From contig JASLLZ010000019.1 in the NCBI GenBank assembly GCA_030746775.1, positions 1 through 36,587 on the forward strand: a DNA stretch of 36,587 nucleotides. The letters are read 5' to 3'. The stretch comes from Rhodospirillales bacterium (lineage in GTDB: Bacteria > Pseudomonadota > Alphaproteobacteria > Rhodospirillales > JASLLZ01). This document shows, piece by piece, positions 15,987 to 24,265 of the stretch. The translations under genes were made by a program, and so were the position numbers. The notes below the pieces were generated by a model. That model ran no database searches. It saw only the letters and a program-made list of their open reading frames with translations, and was not told the DNA's origin. Within the stretch, counting starts at the first letter, position 1, and each line of letters begins with the position of its first letter.

Positions 15987-16856
15987 ATGTCAAAGCCCGT
16001 ACGCAAGGCGGTTTTTCCTGTAGCCGGCCTGGGAACGCGCTTCCTGCCGGCGACCAAGGCGATGCCCAAGGAAATGCTGCCGGTGGTCGACAAGCCGCTC
16101 ATCCAGTACGCGGTGGAGGAGGCACTGGAGGCCGGGATCGAGGAGTTCGTCTTCGTCACCGGACGCGGCAAGAGCATCATGGAAGACCACTTCGACCACG
16201 CCGTCGAATTGGAAGCGGCGCTCGGCGAACGGGGCAAGGAAGAAGAGCTGCGCCAGGTGTTGGCCTGTGTGCTGGAACCGGGGCGCGTCGCCTATACCCG
16301 CCAGCAGCGCCCCCTGGGCCTGGGCCACGCTGTCTGGTGCGGGCGCGAGTTCATCGCCGACGAGCCCTTCGCCGTCATCCTGGTCGACGACCTGATGGTG
16401 GGCCGGCCGGGCTGCCTCAAGCAGATGGTCGATGTTCACAGCCAGGTGGGCGGCACCGTCATCATCGTCGAAGACGTGCCGCGCGAGGCGACCCAGCGCT
16501 ACGGCATACTGGACGTGATCAAAGACGACGGCCGCCTGGCCAGCGCCCGGGCGCTGATCGAAAAACCCGATCCCGCCGAGGCGCCGTCGACGCTTTCGAT
16601 CGTCGGGCGCTACATCCTGCAGCCCGAGGTTTTCGATCACCTGAGCAAGCACGAAGCGGGGGCCGGCGGCGAGATTCAGTTGACCGACGCCATCGCCACC
16701 ACCATCGAACACCATCCCCTGCACGGTTTGCGCTTCGATGGGCGGCGCTTCGATTGCGGCACCAAACTGGGCTTCGTCCAGGCCAACCTGTTCATGGCCC
16801 TGGCCCGCGACGACCTTGGCGATGAGTTGCGCCGGTCCATGAAGGAATATCTCTGA
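15987..16856 (+). CDS. galU: UTP-glucose-1-phosphate uridylyltransferase
   Basis: A 289-residue GalU that makes UDP-glucose from UTP and glucose-1-phosphate. The nucleotide-binding signature GLGTRFLPATKAMPKEMLPVVDKP is at about 11-34. QRPLGLGHAVWC, VEDVPREATQRYGI and the AGGEIQLTDAI segment are all present. Length is normal. ATG 15987 has GAGGA eight bases upstream. It begins a three-gene run with UDP-glucose dehydrogenase and phosphomannomutase that supplies precursors for exopolysaccharide or lipopolysaccharide. Confidence 0.96.
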   Translation: MSKPVRKAVFPVAGLGTRFLPATKAMPKEMLPVVDKPLIQYAVEEALEAGIEEFVFVTGRGKSIMEDHFDHAVELEAALGERGKEEELRQVLACVLEPGRVAYTRQQRPLGLGHAVWCGREFIADEPFAVILVDDLMVGRPGCLKQMVDVHSQVGGTVIIVEDVPREATQRYGILDVIKDDGRLASARALIEKPDPAEAPSTLSIVGRYILQPEVFDHLSKHEAGAGGEIQLTDAIATTIEHHPLHGLRFDGRRFDCGTKLGFVQANLFMALARDDLGDELRRSMKEYL

Positions 16857-16892
16857 GCCCTCCACGGGCGGTCTGACAAGGGGGACCATTCC

Positions 16893-18215
16893 ATGCGAAT
16901 CGCGATGATCGGCACCGGCTATGTGGGCCTGGTGTCGGGGGCGTGTTTTTCCGAATTCGGGATCGAGGTGACTTGCGTCGACACCGACGCCGGCAAGATC
17001 GAACGGTTGAACCGGGGCGAGATGATCATCTACGAGCCCGGCCTCGACGATCTGGTCGCGGGCAACGTCAAGGCCGGGCGGCTCACCTTCACCACCGAGC
17101 TGGGCCCGGCGGTCACCGGCGCCGATGCGGTCTTCATCGCCGTCGGGACGCCTTCGCGGCGCGGCGACGGCCACGCCGACCTCTCTTACGTCTGGGACGC
17201 GGCGGGCGAGATCGCCGCCGCCATGAACGGTTTCACGGTCGTCGTCACCAAGTCCACGGTGCCGGTCGGCACCGGCAACAAGGTCGAGGATATCATCCGC
17301 GAAAAAAGGCCCGACGCCGACTTCGCCGTCCTGTCGAACCCGGAATTCCTGCGCGAGGGCTCGGCGATCGAGGACTTCATGCGCCCCGACCGCGTCGTTA
17401 TCGGCGGCGGGTCGGATCAGGCGCACGAGGTCATGCGCCAGATATACCGGCCGCTCTATCTGATGGAGACGCCGATCCTGTTCACCGAGCGCCAGACGGC
17501 CGAGCTTATCAAGTACGCGGCCAATGCCTTCCTCGCCACCAAGATCACCTATATCAACGAGATCGCCGATCTCAGCGAGGCCGTCGGCGCCGACGTCCAG
17601 GAGGTCGCCAAGGGCATCGGCCTGGACGGGCGCATCGGGCCCAAGTTCCTGCATGCCGGGCCGGGCTACGGCGGCTCGTGCTTCCCCAAGGACACCTTGG
17701 CCCTGGTGCGCACGGCGGAGGAAGCGGGTACGCCCCTGCGCATCGTTGAGGCCGTGGTCGACATCAACGACAAGCGCAAGAAACAGATGGCGCAAAGGGT
17801 GATCGAGGCCTGCGGCGGCTCGGTCGAGGGCAAGACCATCGCCATATTGGGGCTGGCCTTCAAGCCCAACACCGACGATATGCGCGACGCGCCCAGCCTC
17901 GACATCATACCGGCCCTTCAAGCCGCCGGCGCCACACTCAGGGTTTTCGATCCCGAAGCCATGGACGAGGCCCGCTCGCTCATCGACGGCGTCGAGTGGT
18001 GCGCTGACGCCTACGACACCATGGAGGGGGCCGACGCGCTCGCCATCCTCACCGAATGGAACGCGTTCAGGGCCTTGGACGTGGAGCGCATGAAGAGCCT
18101 GATGCGGGGCAACGTCATGGTCGATCTGAGAAACATCTATAACCCCGTCGACATGGCGGCGGCCGGCATGCGCTATTCGAGCATCGGGCGTCCGTCGAAT
18201 CCGGTGCCGGCGTGA
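16893..18215 (+). CDS. ugd: UDP-glucose 6-dehydrogenase
   Basis: A 440-residue NAD-dependent enzyme that oxidises UDP-glucose to UDP-glucuronate. The N-terminal NAD motif GTGYVG is at 7-12. The catalytic Cys is residue 263 in [31 protein letters not shown] marks the C-terminal UDP-binding domain. A good AAGGGGG ribosome site precedes the ATG. It directly uses the product of the upstream galU gene, so the two are a metabolic pair in one operon. Confidence 0.96.
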   Translation: MRIAMIGTGYVGLVSGACFSEFGIEVTCVDTDAGKIERLNRGEMIIYEPGLDDLVAGNVKAGRLTFTTELGPAVTGADAVFIAVGTPSRRGDGHADLSYVWDAAGEIAAAMNGFTVVVTKSTVPVGTGNKVEDIIREKRPDADFAVLSNPEFLREGSAIEDFMRPDRVVIGGGSDQAHEVMRQIYRPLYLMETPILFTERQTAELIKYAANAFLATKITYINEIADLSEAVGADVQEVAKGIGLDGRIGPKFLHAGPGYGGSCFPKDTLALVRTAEEAGTPLRIVEAVVDINDKRKKQMAQRVIEACGGSVEGKTIAILGLAFKPNTDDMRDAPSLDIIPALQAAGATLRVFDPEAMDEARSLIDGVEWCADAYDTMEGADALAILTEWNAFRALDVERMKSLMRGNVMVDLRNIYNPVDMAAAGMRYSSIGRPSNPVPA

Positions 18216-18228
18216 GCGGGATCGGACG

Positions 18229-19626
18229 GTGAGCGAAGCCCGCACCCTCGATCCGGCCATCCTGCGCGAATACGACATTCGCGGCATCGTCGGCGAGACC
18301 CTGGACGCCGGCGACGCGCGCGCCATCGGGCGCGGCTTCGGCACCCTGATACGGCGCGCCGGCGGCACGACGGCGGCGCTCGGCTATGACGGCAGGCTGA
18401 CCTCGCCGGACTTGGAGGCGGCTCTGGCCGAGGGGCTGGTCCAATGCGGCCTGACCGTGACCCGCATCGGCCTGGGGCCGACGCCGATGCTTTATTTCGC
18501 CGCCCACACCCTGCCCGCCGACGCCGGCATCATGATCACCGGCTCCCACAATCCGCCCGAATACAACGGCATCAAGCTGGTCCTCGGCGGGCACTCGTTC
18601 CACGGCGCCCAGATCCAGGACCTCGGGCGCCTCGTCGCCGCCGGCGATTTCGTCTCCGGCGCCGGGCGGGCCGAGGAGAAGTCGGTGGCCGAGGCCTACA
18701 TCGAACGCCTGGTCCGGGACTACGCCGGCACAAAGCCCTTGAAAGTCGCCTGGGACAACGGCAACGGCGCCGCCGGCGCGGTCCTCACGGCCCTCGCGGC
18801 GCGCCTGCCGGGGCGCCACGTGTTGTTGAACGAAACCATCGACGGCACCTTTCCGGCCCATCACCCGGACCCGACGGTGGAGGCCAACCTGGAGCAGTTG
18901 AAGGACGCCGTCGCCGCCGGGCAATGCGACTTGGGCATCGCCTTCGACGGCGACGGCGACCGCATCGGCGTCGTCGACGGCCAGGGCCGGGTGCTATGGG
19001 GCGATCAGCTTCTGGCCGTCCTGGCGGCCGAGGTCTTGGCCACCGACAGGGGCGCCCCGATCATCGCCGACGTCAAGGCGAGCCAGGCCCTGTTCGACGA
19101 GATCGCGCGCATGGGCGGCGAGCCCGTCATGTGGTGCGCCGGACACTCCCTGGTCAAGGCCAAGATGGCGGAGATGGACGCGCCGCTGGCCGGCGAGATG
19201 AGCGGGCATATCTTCTTCGCCAAGCGTTTCTACGGCTACTACGGCTTCGACGACGCCCTTTACGCGGCGGTGCGCCTGCTCTCCATCGTCTCCCGCTCCG
19301 GCGAGACCATGGCCCAGATGCGCGACCGCATGCCGCAGATGATCAACACGCCCGAACTGCGCTTCTCCTGCGCCGAGGACCGCAAGGCCCCGGTCATCGA
19401 CGAAGTAAAGGCCCGCCTCGCCAAGGTTTCGGGTATCGAAGTGCACGACATCGACGGCGTGCGCGTCAACACCGAAGACGGCTGGTGGCTGCTCCGCGCA
19501 TCGAACACCCAAGACGTCCTTGTCGCGCGCTGCGAAGCCGCCACCGAGGCCGGCCTCGAACGCCTGAAAGAAACCCTGGCCCAACAGCTCCGCGCCAGCG
19601 GCATCGAGCCTCCCGACTTCGGGTGA
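18229..19626 (+). CDS. Phosphomannomutase/phosphoglucomutase
   Basis: A 465-residue alpha-D-phosphohexomutase (AlgC/ManB type) that interconverts the 1- and 6-phosphates of mannose or glucose. The phosphoserine is residue 106 in [11 protein letters not shown]. The metal loop is FDGDGDRIG. The sugar-binding GEMSGH and the phosphate-binding [16 protein letters not shown] near the C-terminus are intact. The start is GTG, 13 bp after the ugd stop. It completes the sugar-nucleotide operon. The last codons (19599-19616) share an 18-bp exact match with 21060-21077, a possible duplication scar. Confidence 0.95.
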   Translation: MSEARTLDPAILREYDIRGIVGETLDAGDARAIGRGFGTLIRRAGGTTAALGYDGRLTSPDLEAALAEGLVQCGLTVTRIGLGPTPMLYFAAHTLPADAGIMITGSHNPPEYNGIKLVLGGHSFHGAQIQDLGRLVAAGDFVSGAGRAEEKSVAEAYIERLVRDYAGTKPLKVAWDNGNGAAGAVLTALAARLPGRHVLLNETIDGTFPAHHPDPTVEANLEQLKDAVAAGQCDLGIAFDGDGDRIGVVDGQGRVLWGDQLLAVLAAEVLATDRGAPIIADVKASQALFDEIARMGGEPVMWCAGHSLVKAKMAEMDAPLAGEMSGHIFFAKRFYGYYGFDDALYAAVRLLSIVSRSGETMAQMRDRMPQMINTPELRFSCAEDRKAPVIDEVKARLAKVSGIEVHDIDGVRVNTEDGWWLLRASNTQDVLVARCEAATEAGLERLKETLAQQLRASGIEPPDFG

Positions 19627-19698
19627 CCGCCGGCGGGGCCGGTTCAGCCATGCGCAGCCGTTTTCATCCAACGACGCCCACAGGAAGGAACGGCCGTA

Positions 19699-20928
19699 TC
19701 AACGGTCCCCCGTTTGCCTTCGGACAAGGAAATAGGTCTGCATCTCCGCTTTCCCCTTGATGGGGATGGTGCCGCGTTCATCGCACAGGAAGGTGGATTT
19801 CAGGCGTTCATAGGTGCTTTCGGTCAACTGAATGCAATTTTCGACCCCCTGCGATTCCATCCGGCTGGCGGTATTCACGGAATCCCCCCAGAGATCGTAG
19901 GCGAACTTTCGCTCCCCTATGACCCCCGCCACCACCGGCCCGGTGTTGATGCCTATTCGCAATCCCAGCGGTACGCCGAATTCCTCGCTGATGCGCGCCG
20001 TCTCGGCCTGCATGTCCAATGCCAGATCGGCGGTTGCCTCAGCGTGATCGGGTCGCGGGTCGGGCAGGCCGGCGGCGACCATGTAGGCGTCGCCCACGGT
20101 CTTGATCTTTTCGAGTCCGTATCTCTCGGTGAGTTGATCGAACGCGGAAAAGACAGCGTTCAACAATATCACCAGTTGCTCGGGTCCTCGTTGTGCCGCA
20201 AGTGCCGTGAAATTGACGATGTCCGCAAACAGGATCGTGACTTCCCCGTGGGCGTCGGCGATAACCTCGTGGCCCTCCTTCAGGCGCTCCGCGATGGGCG
20301 CGGGAAGGATGTTGAGCAACAGCGATTCCGATCTCTCGTGTTCGCGCTGAAATGCATTCACGAAGTACATCATGGTGAGGAAGATGACCACGGACGGGCC
20401 GATGATGTTCATGCCGAAAAAGAGCATCGAGGTCCGATGCGCTAGCGGCGGCGCCCATTGCTGAACCTGGTGGTCGAACACAAGGGAGGCGGCGAGAAGC
20501 GCCAGATACGCCGCAAACCACCACATCGCCTTGCGTTGGGTCTGAAACAGAAGGGCGCAAAAAGGCGCAAGGACCGACCAGGTCATCACGACGCCCGAGG
20601 CGGCGAACCCGCCGAGGCTCCACTGCATGGCGATGGGATTCCACAGGATCATGATGAAGAAGGGATAAAGAAGTAGGACGAACCGCCTGGTGGCGAAGAA
20701 GATGAGTAGCGCCGCCCCGACGACGAGCGTGAATCCGAAGGTGATGAACACCGTGATCGTGGGGCCGAGGATGGCGAAATACATCGTCCCCCACAGCACG
20801 CTGGCAAAGAGGCTGGTGCCGGTCAACACGAGCAAGGTCACCTTGTGGCGGCGGTCTTCGAAGGTGTCGGTTTCAAGACTGCCGAGCCTTTCGAGACGCG
20901 CCCTGACATCCGAGAGCATCTGCGTCAT
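19699..20928 (-). CDS. Membrane class III adenylate/guanylate cyclase
   Basis: A 409-residue protein with about six membrane segments (about 31-190), a short linker helix, and a C-terminal class III cyclase domain. The two metal-binding Asp are D236 (FADIVNF) and D280 (KTVGDAYM). WGDSVNTASRM holds the transition-state Asn and Arg. Lys276 in EKIKTVGD favours ATP as substrate, giving cAMP. A very strong site, AGGAGAGGAG, precedes ATG 20928 and decides the start over 20970. It points against the sugar-nucleotide operon. The membrane domain probably senses an unknown signal. Confidence 0.9.
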   Translation of the reverse strand: MTQMLSDVRARLERLGSLETDTFEDRRHKVTLLVLTGTSLFASVLWGTMYFAILGPTITVFITFGFTLVVGAALLIFFATRRFVLLLYPFFIMILWNPIAMQWSLGGFAASGVVMTWSVLAPFCALLFQTQRKAMWWFAAYLALLAASLVFDHQVQQWAPPLAHRTSMLFFGMNIIGPSVVIFLTMMYFVNAFQREHERSESLLLNILPAPIAERLKEGHEVIADAHGEVTILFADIVNFTALAAQRGPEQLVILLNAVFSAFDQLTERYGLEKIKTVGDAYMVAAGLPDPRPDHAEATADLALDMQAETARISEEFGVPLGLRIGINTGPVVAGVIGERKFAYDLWGDSVNTASRMESQGVENCIQLTESTYERLKSTFLCDERGTIPIKGKAEMQTYFLVRRQTGDR

Positions 20929-21126
20929 CGACTCCTCTCCTCTTCCGCTCGCGAGTGCTCCGAAGATCATGGTCGAGACGACTCCGGCGCTCTCGGTCTT
21001 CAGAATACGCTGCCATCCGTTTCGATAATAGCCGAGTCCTCGATGCGGGACGTGAAGGTCGGCATCGAGCCTCCCGAATTGGGCTTACGCCGGCCCATTC
21101 ATCTTCCTTCGCCGTTTTCCGAGCGG

Positions 21127-21338
21127 CCACTAGAATAAACCATTCATGCCCCGAGGAGGAACGACCATGGCCGAGACGTCCTCTCCCGATCCGGTCCTTG
21201 ATGCTGTTTGCGAGCGGCTTCCCGTCGCCCTCGGTGCCTACGACACGCGTGACCGCGCCGTCGGGCTGGTCATCGCCAATGAGATCAACGGCTTTGCCAT
21301 GGCCGGCGCCGGGGCGCTGGCGCCGGCGGTGCCCAATG
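21127..21338 (+). repeat. Truncated duplicate A (leader and start of cysteine-hydrolase gene)
   Basis: These 212 bp align without gaps to 22911-23122, with 27 differences by hand count (about 87% identity). The match includes about 40 bp of leader and the GAGGAGG ribosome site. Homology stops abruptly after CCCAATG at 21338. The offset is a constant 1,784 bp. Confidence 0.9.
21167..21338 (+). pseudogene. 5' fragment of a cysteine hydrolase (isochorismatase family), duplicate of 22951 gene
   Basis: From ATG 21167 the frame encodes about 57 residues matching the N-terminus of the hydrolase at 22951 (shared blocks DPVLDAVC.RLPVA, GAYDTR, RAVGLVI, NGFA, GAGALAPA.PN). It then runs into unrelated sequence and soon stops. 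In this copy the catalytic Asp of VIVDEVNGF is Asn (VIANEINGF), as expected of a decayed gene. Its 3' part is missing, replaced by the asparagine synthetase gene in opposite orientation. It retains a good ribosome site, so a short peptide might still be made. Confidence 0.8.
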
Positions 21339-22799
21339 CGCGACGAGGGGCAAGGCCTGCTCGGCCTTGGGAAACACGTCCATGAATACGGCGCGATACC
21401 ACGTCTCCTCGGGCGATGCGTCGGACCGGGCCATTCGCGGGCGTTGCGGCGTCGACGCCGCGAGAGCCACGTCGCAACCGCTGCCCTGATCGAACTGCGC
21501 CTTGTCGCGCCACACGATGTCGGAGGGCAGGAGATCCTCGAAGGCGCGGCGCAAAATCCATTTCTCGATGCTTGCCCCGTTCGTCCGGCGTATCTTGAGC
21601 GCGGGATCGATGCGCATTGCTAGGTCGATCATCTCGAGGTCGAGAAAAGGCACCCGCGCCTCAAGCCCGTGCGCCATCGTCATTCTGTCGACGCGCTGCA
21701 GATTGATGTTGTGCATCGTCGTGATCGACCGGTGCAATTCCCTATGCAACTCGCTGCGGTCGGCATAGTTCTTGTAATACGCATATCCGGCGAACAACTC
21801 GTCCGCGCCCTCGCCGGTCAGCACGACCTTGACGGTTTGCGATGCGAGCCCAGCCACGAACCAGGTTGGCGCGGCGCTTCGGACAAGGTCTTGGTCGTAT
21901 GATTCGAGATGGTAAAGAATGGTCGGCAATTGGCGCACAAGTTCGTCCGGCCGAATGATGGTTTCGTGATGCTTCGAGCCGATATGTTCGGCGACACGGC
22001 GTGCGGCATCGAGGTCTTCGCTCCCTTCGAGACCGACCGAAAAAGTATGCAGCGTGTCGAGATGGCGTTTCGCGATGGCCGCGATGATGGAGGAATCGAG
22101 GCCGCCCGAGAGAAATGCGCCAAGCGGAACGTCGCTACGCAGCCGTTTGACGACGGCGCGCTCCAAGGTGTCGCGGACCAGCGCCCGGGTCTCCTCGGGG
22201 TTCATGAATTCGCATCTTGGCTCGGGTACCGCGTAATAACGTTTCATGTCGTCGCGGTCGTCGAACAGATGCCCGGGCGGAAACTCCTCCAACGTGTCCA
22301 CCTGCCCGACCAGGGCCTTGATCTCCGAGGCCAGATAGAGCGCGTCGCCGCGGCGGCCTATGTAGAGAGGCTTGATGCCGACGGGGTCGCGTGCCGCGAC
22401 GACACGACCATCGTCCGTAAGCACGAAGGCGAACATGCCGTCCAAACGCCGGACGATCTCCGTCCCGTGGGCGCGAAATCCGTGCAGGATGGGCTCGGAG
22501 TCGCTTCGGGTTCGAAAAAAAGGCGCCGGCTTACGGGCCGAGAGTTCCCCACGCAACCCCTTGTCGTTGTAGATCATGCCGTTGACGATGAGGGCCGCAT
22601 TGCCATCCGGCGCGAGGATCGGCTGTGCGCCGCCCTCGGGATCGATGATCGCCAGACGCTTGTGGCCCAGCACGGCGTCGGCACCAACATCTACGTAACG
22701 GCCCTCGCCGTCAGGTCCCCGATAGGCGAGCCGGTCAAGCATCCCGCGGACGATCTTGTCCGCGTCTCTCTCGCCGCGCACGAAAGCAATGCCGCACAT
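21285..22799 (-). CDS. asnB: Asparagine synthetase, glutamine-hydrolysing
   Basis: A 504-residue protein that makes asparagine from aspartate, ATP and glutamine. The N-terminal class II glutaminase domain has the nucleophile Cys2 (MCGIAF), RLAIID and RSDSE. The usual NGEIYN motif reads NGMIYN, which loses a Glu expected to contact glutamine. The synthetase domain has the PP-loop SGGLDSS (231-237), GEGADELFAGY and GLEARVPFLD. The last ~17 residues are encoded by the antisense strand of the truncated hydrolase duplicate, so the C-terminus is chimeric. The gene is a likely insert or rearrangement product. Glutamine use may be altered; ammonia could be the donor. Confidence 0.88.
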   Translation of the reverse strand: MCGIAFVRGERDADKIVRGMLDRLAYRGPDGEGRYVDVGADAVLGHKRLAIIDPEGGAQPILAPDGNAALIVNGMIYNDKGLRGELSARKPAPFFRTRSDSEPILHGFRAHGTEIVRRLDGMFAFVLTDDGRVVAARDPVGIKPLYIGRRGDALYLASEIKALVGQVDTLEEFPPGHLFDDRDDMKRYYAVPEPRCEFMNPEETRALVRDTLERAVVKRLRSDVPLGAFLSGGLDSSIIAAIAKRHLDTLHTFSVGLEGSEDLDAARRVAEHIGSKHHETIIRPDELVRQLPTILYHLESYDQDLVRSAAPTWFVAGLASQTVKVVLTGEGADELFAGYAYYKNYADRSELHRELHRSITTMHNINLQRVDRMTMAHGLEARVPFLDLEMIDLAMRIDPALKIRRTNGASIEKWILRRAFEDLLPSDIVWRDKAQFDQGSGCDVALAASTPQRPRMARSDASPEETWYRAVFMDVFPKAEQALPLVAHWAPPAPAPRRRPWQSR

Positions 22800-22950
22800 C
22801 GCAAACCGTCCTTGTTACCGCAAGCAAGGCCGCCCGATGTTAGCACCTCTAATGCGATCGAGGGGCATTCGATACCGAACCGCCGGCCGCTTTGCCGGCC
22901 GCCGCCCGGACCGCTAGAATGGACGATCCATGCCCTGAGGAGGAACGACC
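22800..22950. promoter_or_regulatory. Divergent leader between asnB and the interrupted hydrolase
   Basis: This 151-bp gap between divergent genes should carry both promoters. It ends with 40 bp duplicated at 21127-21166, including a GAGGAGG ribosome site. A GC-rich palindromic patch occurs near 22882-22901. No clear operator was seen. Confidence 0.3.
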
Positions 22951-23122
22951 ATGGCCGAGACGCCCTCTTCCGATCCGGTCCTTGATGCTGTTTGCGACCG
23001 GCTTCCCGTCGCCTTTGGGGCTTATGATACGCGCGGCCGCGCCGTCGGGCTGGTGATCGTCGATGAGGTCAACGGCTTTGCCACGGTTGGCGCCGGGGCC
23101 TTGGCGCCGGCGGCGCCCAATG
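22911..23122 (+). repeat. Duplicate B (intact counterpart of repeat 21127-21338)
   Basis: This is the second copy of the 212-bp direct repeat. It continues into the rest of the hydrolase reading frame, so this is the less damaged copy. Confidence 0.9.
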
Positions 23123-23200
23123 ACCAGGTTTCGCGCATGGTGGCCGAGACCGACCGTCTGGCGCGGCTGTTTGCCGAACGCGACCGGCCGATTGCCGCCT
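22951..23200 (+). pseudogene. Cysteine hydrolase (isochorismatase family), 5' part, interrupted by IS1595 element
   Basis: This is the first 83 codons of a predicted 245-residue amidohydrolase. It holds the catalytic Asp38 in VIVDEVNGF. The frame is broken at 23200 by the insertion sequence and resumes at 25238 (one target copy kept) with FLDTHEPGKP. ATG 22951 has a GAGGAGG site. Read alone it ends a few codons into the element (23211), giving an 86-residue product without the Lys and Cys of the triad, so it should be inactive. The family hydrolyses amides such as nicotinamide or the vinyl ether of isochorismate; the substrate here is unknown. Confidence 0.88.
23193..23200 (+). repeat. Left 8-bp target site duplication
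   Basis: TGCCGCCT abuts the left end of the insertion element and is repeated exactly at 25230-25237. Eight base pairs is the usual target duplication of IS1595-family elements. Confidence 0.92.
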
Positions 23201-23236
23201 CACGATTATAAAGTTGACACCCGTAAGTCATTCTGC
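23201..23236 (+). repeat. IS1595 element left terminal inverted repeat
   Basis: This pairs imperfectly with the reverse complement of 25194-25229. Shared blocks include CACG at the tip, then TAAA, TT, ACAC and CGTA at equal spacing. The -35 hexamer of the transposase promoter lies inside it. Confidence 0.9.
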
Positions 23237-23242
23237 TAGTAT
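23214..23242 (+). promoter_or_regulatory. Transposase promoter
   Basis: TTGACA (23214-23219) and TAGTAT (23237-23242) are separated by 17 bp, a near-consensus sigma-70 promoter. The -35 lies inside the inverted repeat, so transposase binding to the end would compete with transcription. A GAAAGGAG ribosome site follows before ATG 23266. Confidence 0.75.
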
Positions 23243-23265
23243 CTCCTTATTGAAAGGAGACAGCG

Positions 23266-24132
23266 ATGTTCAACGGCCCGACAGTCCAAGAGTTTTTCAA
23301 GCAGTTTCCCGATGACGATACCTGCTTGGAATACCTGATGCAGCTTCGCCACGGCGAAACACTTGACTGCCCGAAATGCGGCAAGCACGGGAAGTTTCAT
23401 CGCATCAAACGCCATCCTGCCTATGAGTGCGCTTGGTGCGGGTTCGAGATTTACCCGATGGTCGGGACCATGTTTCATCGGTCCCATACGCCGCTGCAAA
23501 AGTGGTTCTATGCCCTGTATCTGTTCACCACGACACGACATGGCGTTCCCGCGAAGGAATTGCAGCGCCAGTTGGGCGTTTCCTACCCGACCGCGCTTCG
23601 TATGTCCCATGAAATCCGCAAGCATATGGGCGATGCCGACGGGACTCCGCCCCTTACCGGCCACGTCGAAGTGGACGAAACCTACGTTGGCGGCCGGCGT
23701 CCCAAGATTAAAGGATTTACCGGACGTAGCGCCAAGGGCAAGACCGTTGTATTCGGTATTCTTGAGCGGGGCGGCGAACTCTATACCAGCGTCGTTCCTA
23801 GCGCTTCCGGCAAGTCCCTTATCCCTCATATTGAAGCCCAAGTGCCCAAGGGAACGCGCATCAGTTCTGACGAATGGCTGCCCTACCGCGTCCTGTCCAA
23901 ACTTGGCTACAAGCATGAAACAGTTGACCACAGGGCCAAGGAATATGCGCGGGGCGACGTTCATGTGAACGGGCTGGAAGCCTTCTGGTCCATGCTCAAG
24001 CGTTCGATCCGGGGCACTCATGTTCATGTCAGTCCGAAGCATCTTCCGAAGTACCTGGGCGAGTTTGAGTACCGCTATAACCGCCGGAAGCGTCCGGAGA
24101 CGATGTTTGCTGATCTGCTGGTTTCCCTGTAA
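23266..24132 (+). CDS. IS1595-family transposase
   Basis: A 288-residue transposase that appears intact. The N-terminal zinc ribbon has Cys 35, 38, 55 and 58 (CPKCG and CAWCG). A helix-turn-helix-like segment follows (ELQRQLGVSYPTALRMSHEIR). The catalytic core shows D137 (EVDETYVGG), D202 (SSDEWLPY), N235 and K245 (HVNGLEAFWSMLKRS), the DDNK pattern of the family. It has its own promoter in the left end and a strong ribosome site. Its 3' end overlaps the second passenger gene on the other strand by 104 bp. Confidence 0.95.
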   Translation: MFNGPTVQEFFKQFPDDDTCLEYLMQLRHGETLDCPKCGKHGKFHRIKRHPAYECAWCGFEIYPMVGTMFHRSHTPLQKWFYALYLFTTTRHGVPAKELQRQLGVSYPTALRMSHEIRKHMGDADGTPPLTGHVEVDETYVGGRRPKIKGFTGRSAKGKTVVFGILERGGELYTSVVPSASGKSLIPHIEAQVPKGTRISSDEWLPYRVLSKLGYKHETVDHRAKEYARGDVHVNGLEAFWSMLKRSIRGTHVHVSPKHLPKYLGEFEYRYNRRKRPETMFADLLVSL

Positions 24133-24265
24133 CCACAGCCTTTAGAAGCGGCCAAAAACGCTCGTCTGCTTGGGACGGGTGTTCCTTGCAGAAGCGGGCT
24201 ATCGTCGCGCTCTTGGTTTTGCCCTTGCGGGCCTCTTCAAGGCTTAGGTACTTGCCTCTAGCCAT
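24029..24265 (-). CDS. IS1595 passenger protein 2, small hypothetical
   Basis: A 78-residue protein beginning MARGKYLSLEEARKGK, with FCKEHPSQADERFWPLLKAVV and a Ser/Thr/Gly-rich disordered tail. From memory, small proteins of this kind accompany transposases of some IS1595-family elements; the function is unknown. Its start overlaps the stop of the upstream passenger gene in ATGGCTAG (24258-24265), which implies translational coupling. Its last 104 bp are antisense to the transposase gene, so the two transcripts could interfere. Confidence 0.7.
   Translation of the reverse strand: MARGKYLSLEEARKGKTKSATIARFCKEHPSQADERFWPLLKAVVTGKPADQQTSSPDASGGYSGTQTRPGTSEDASD

Noticed and set aside
22882-22901. 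GC palindrome before the interrupted hydrolase as a terminator
   Set aside because: It lies between divergent genes, where no transcript needs to end, and the stem is only 6 bp.
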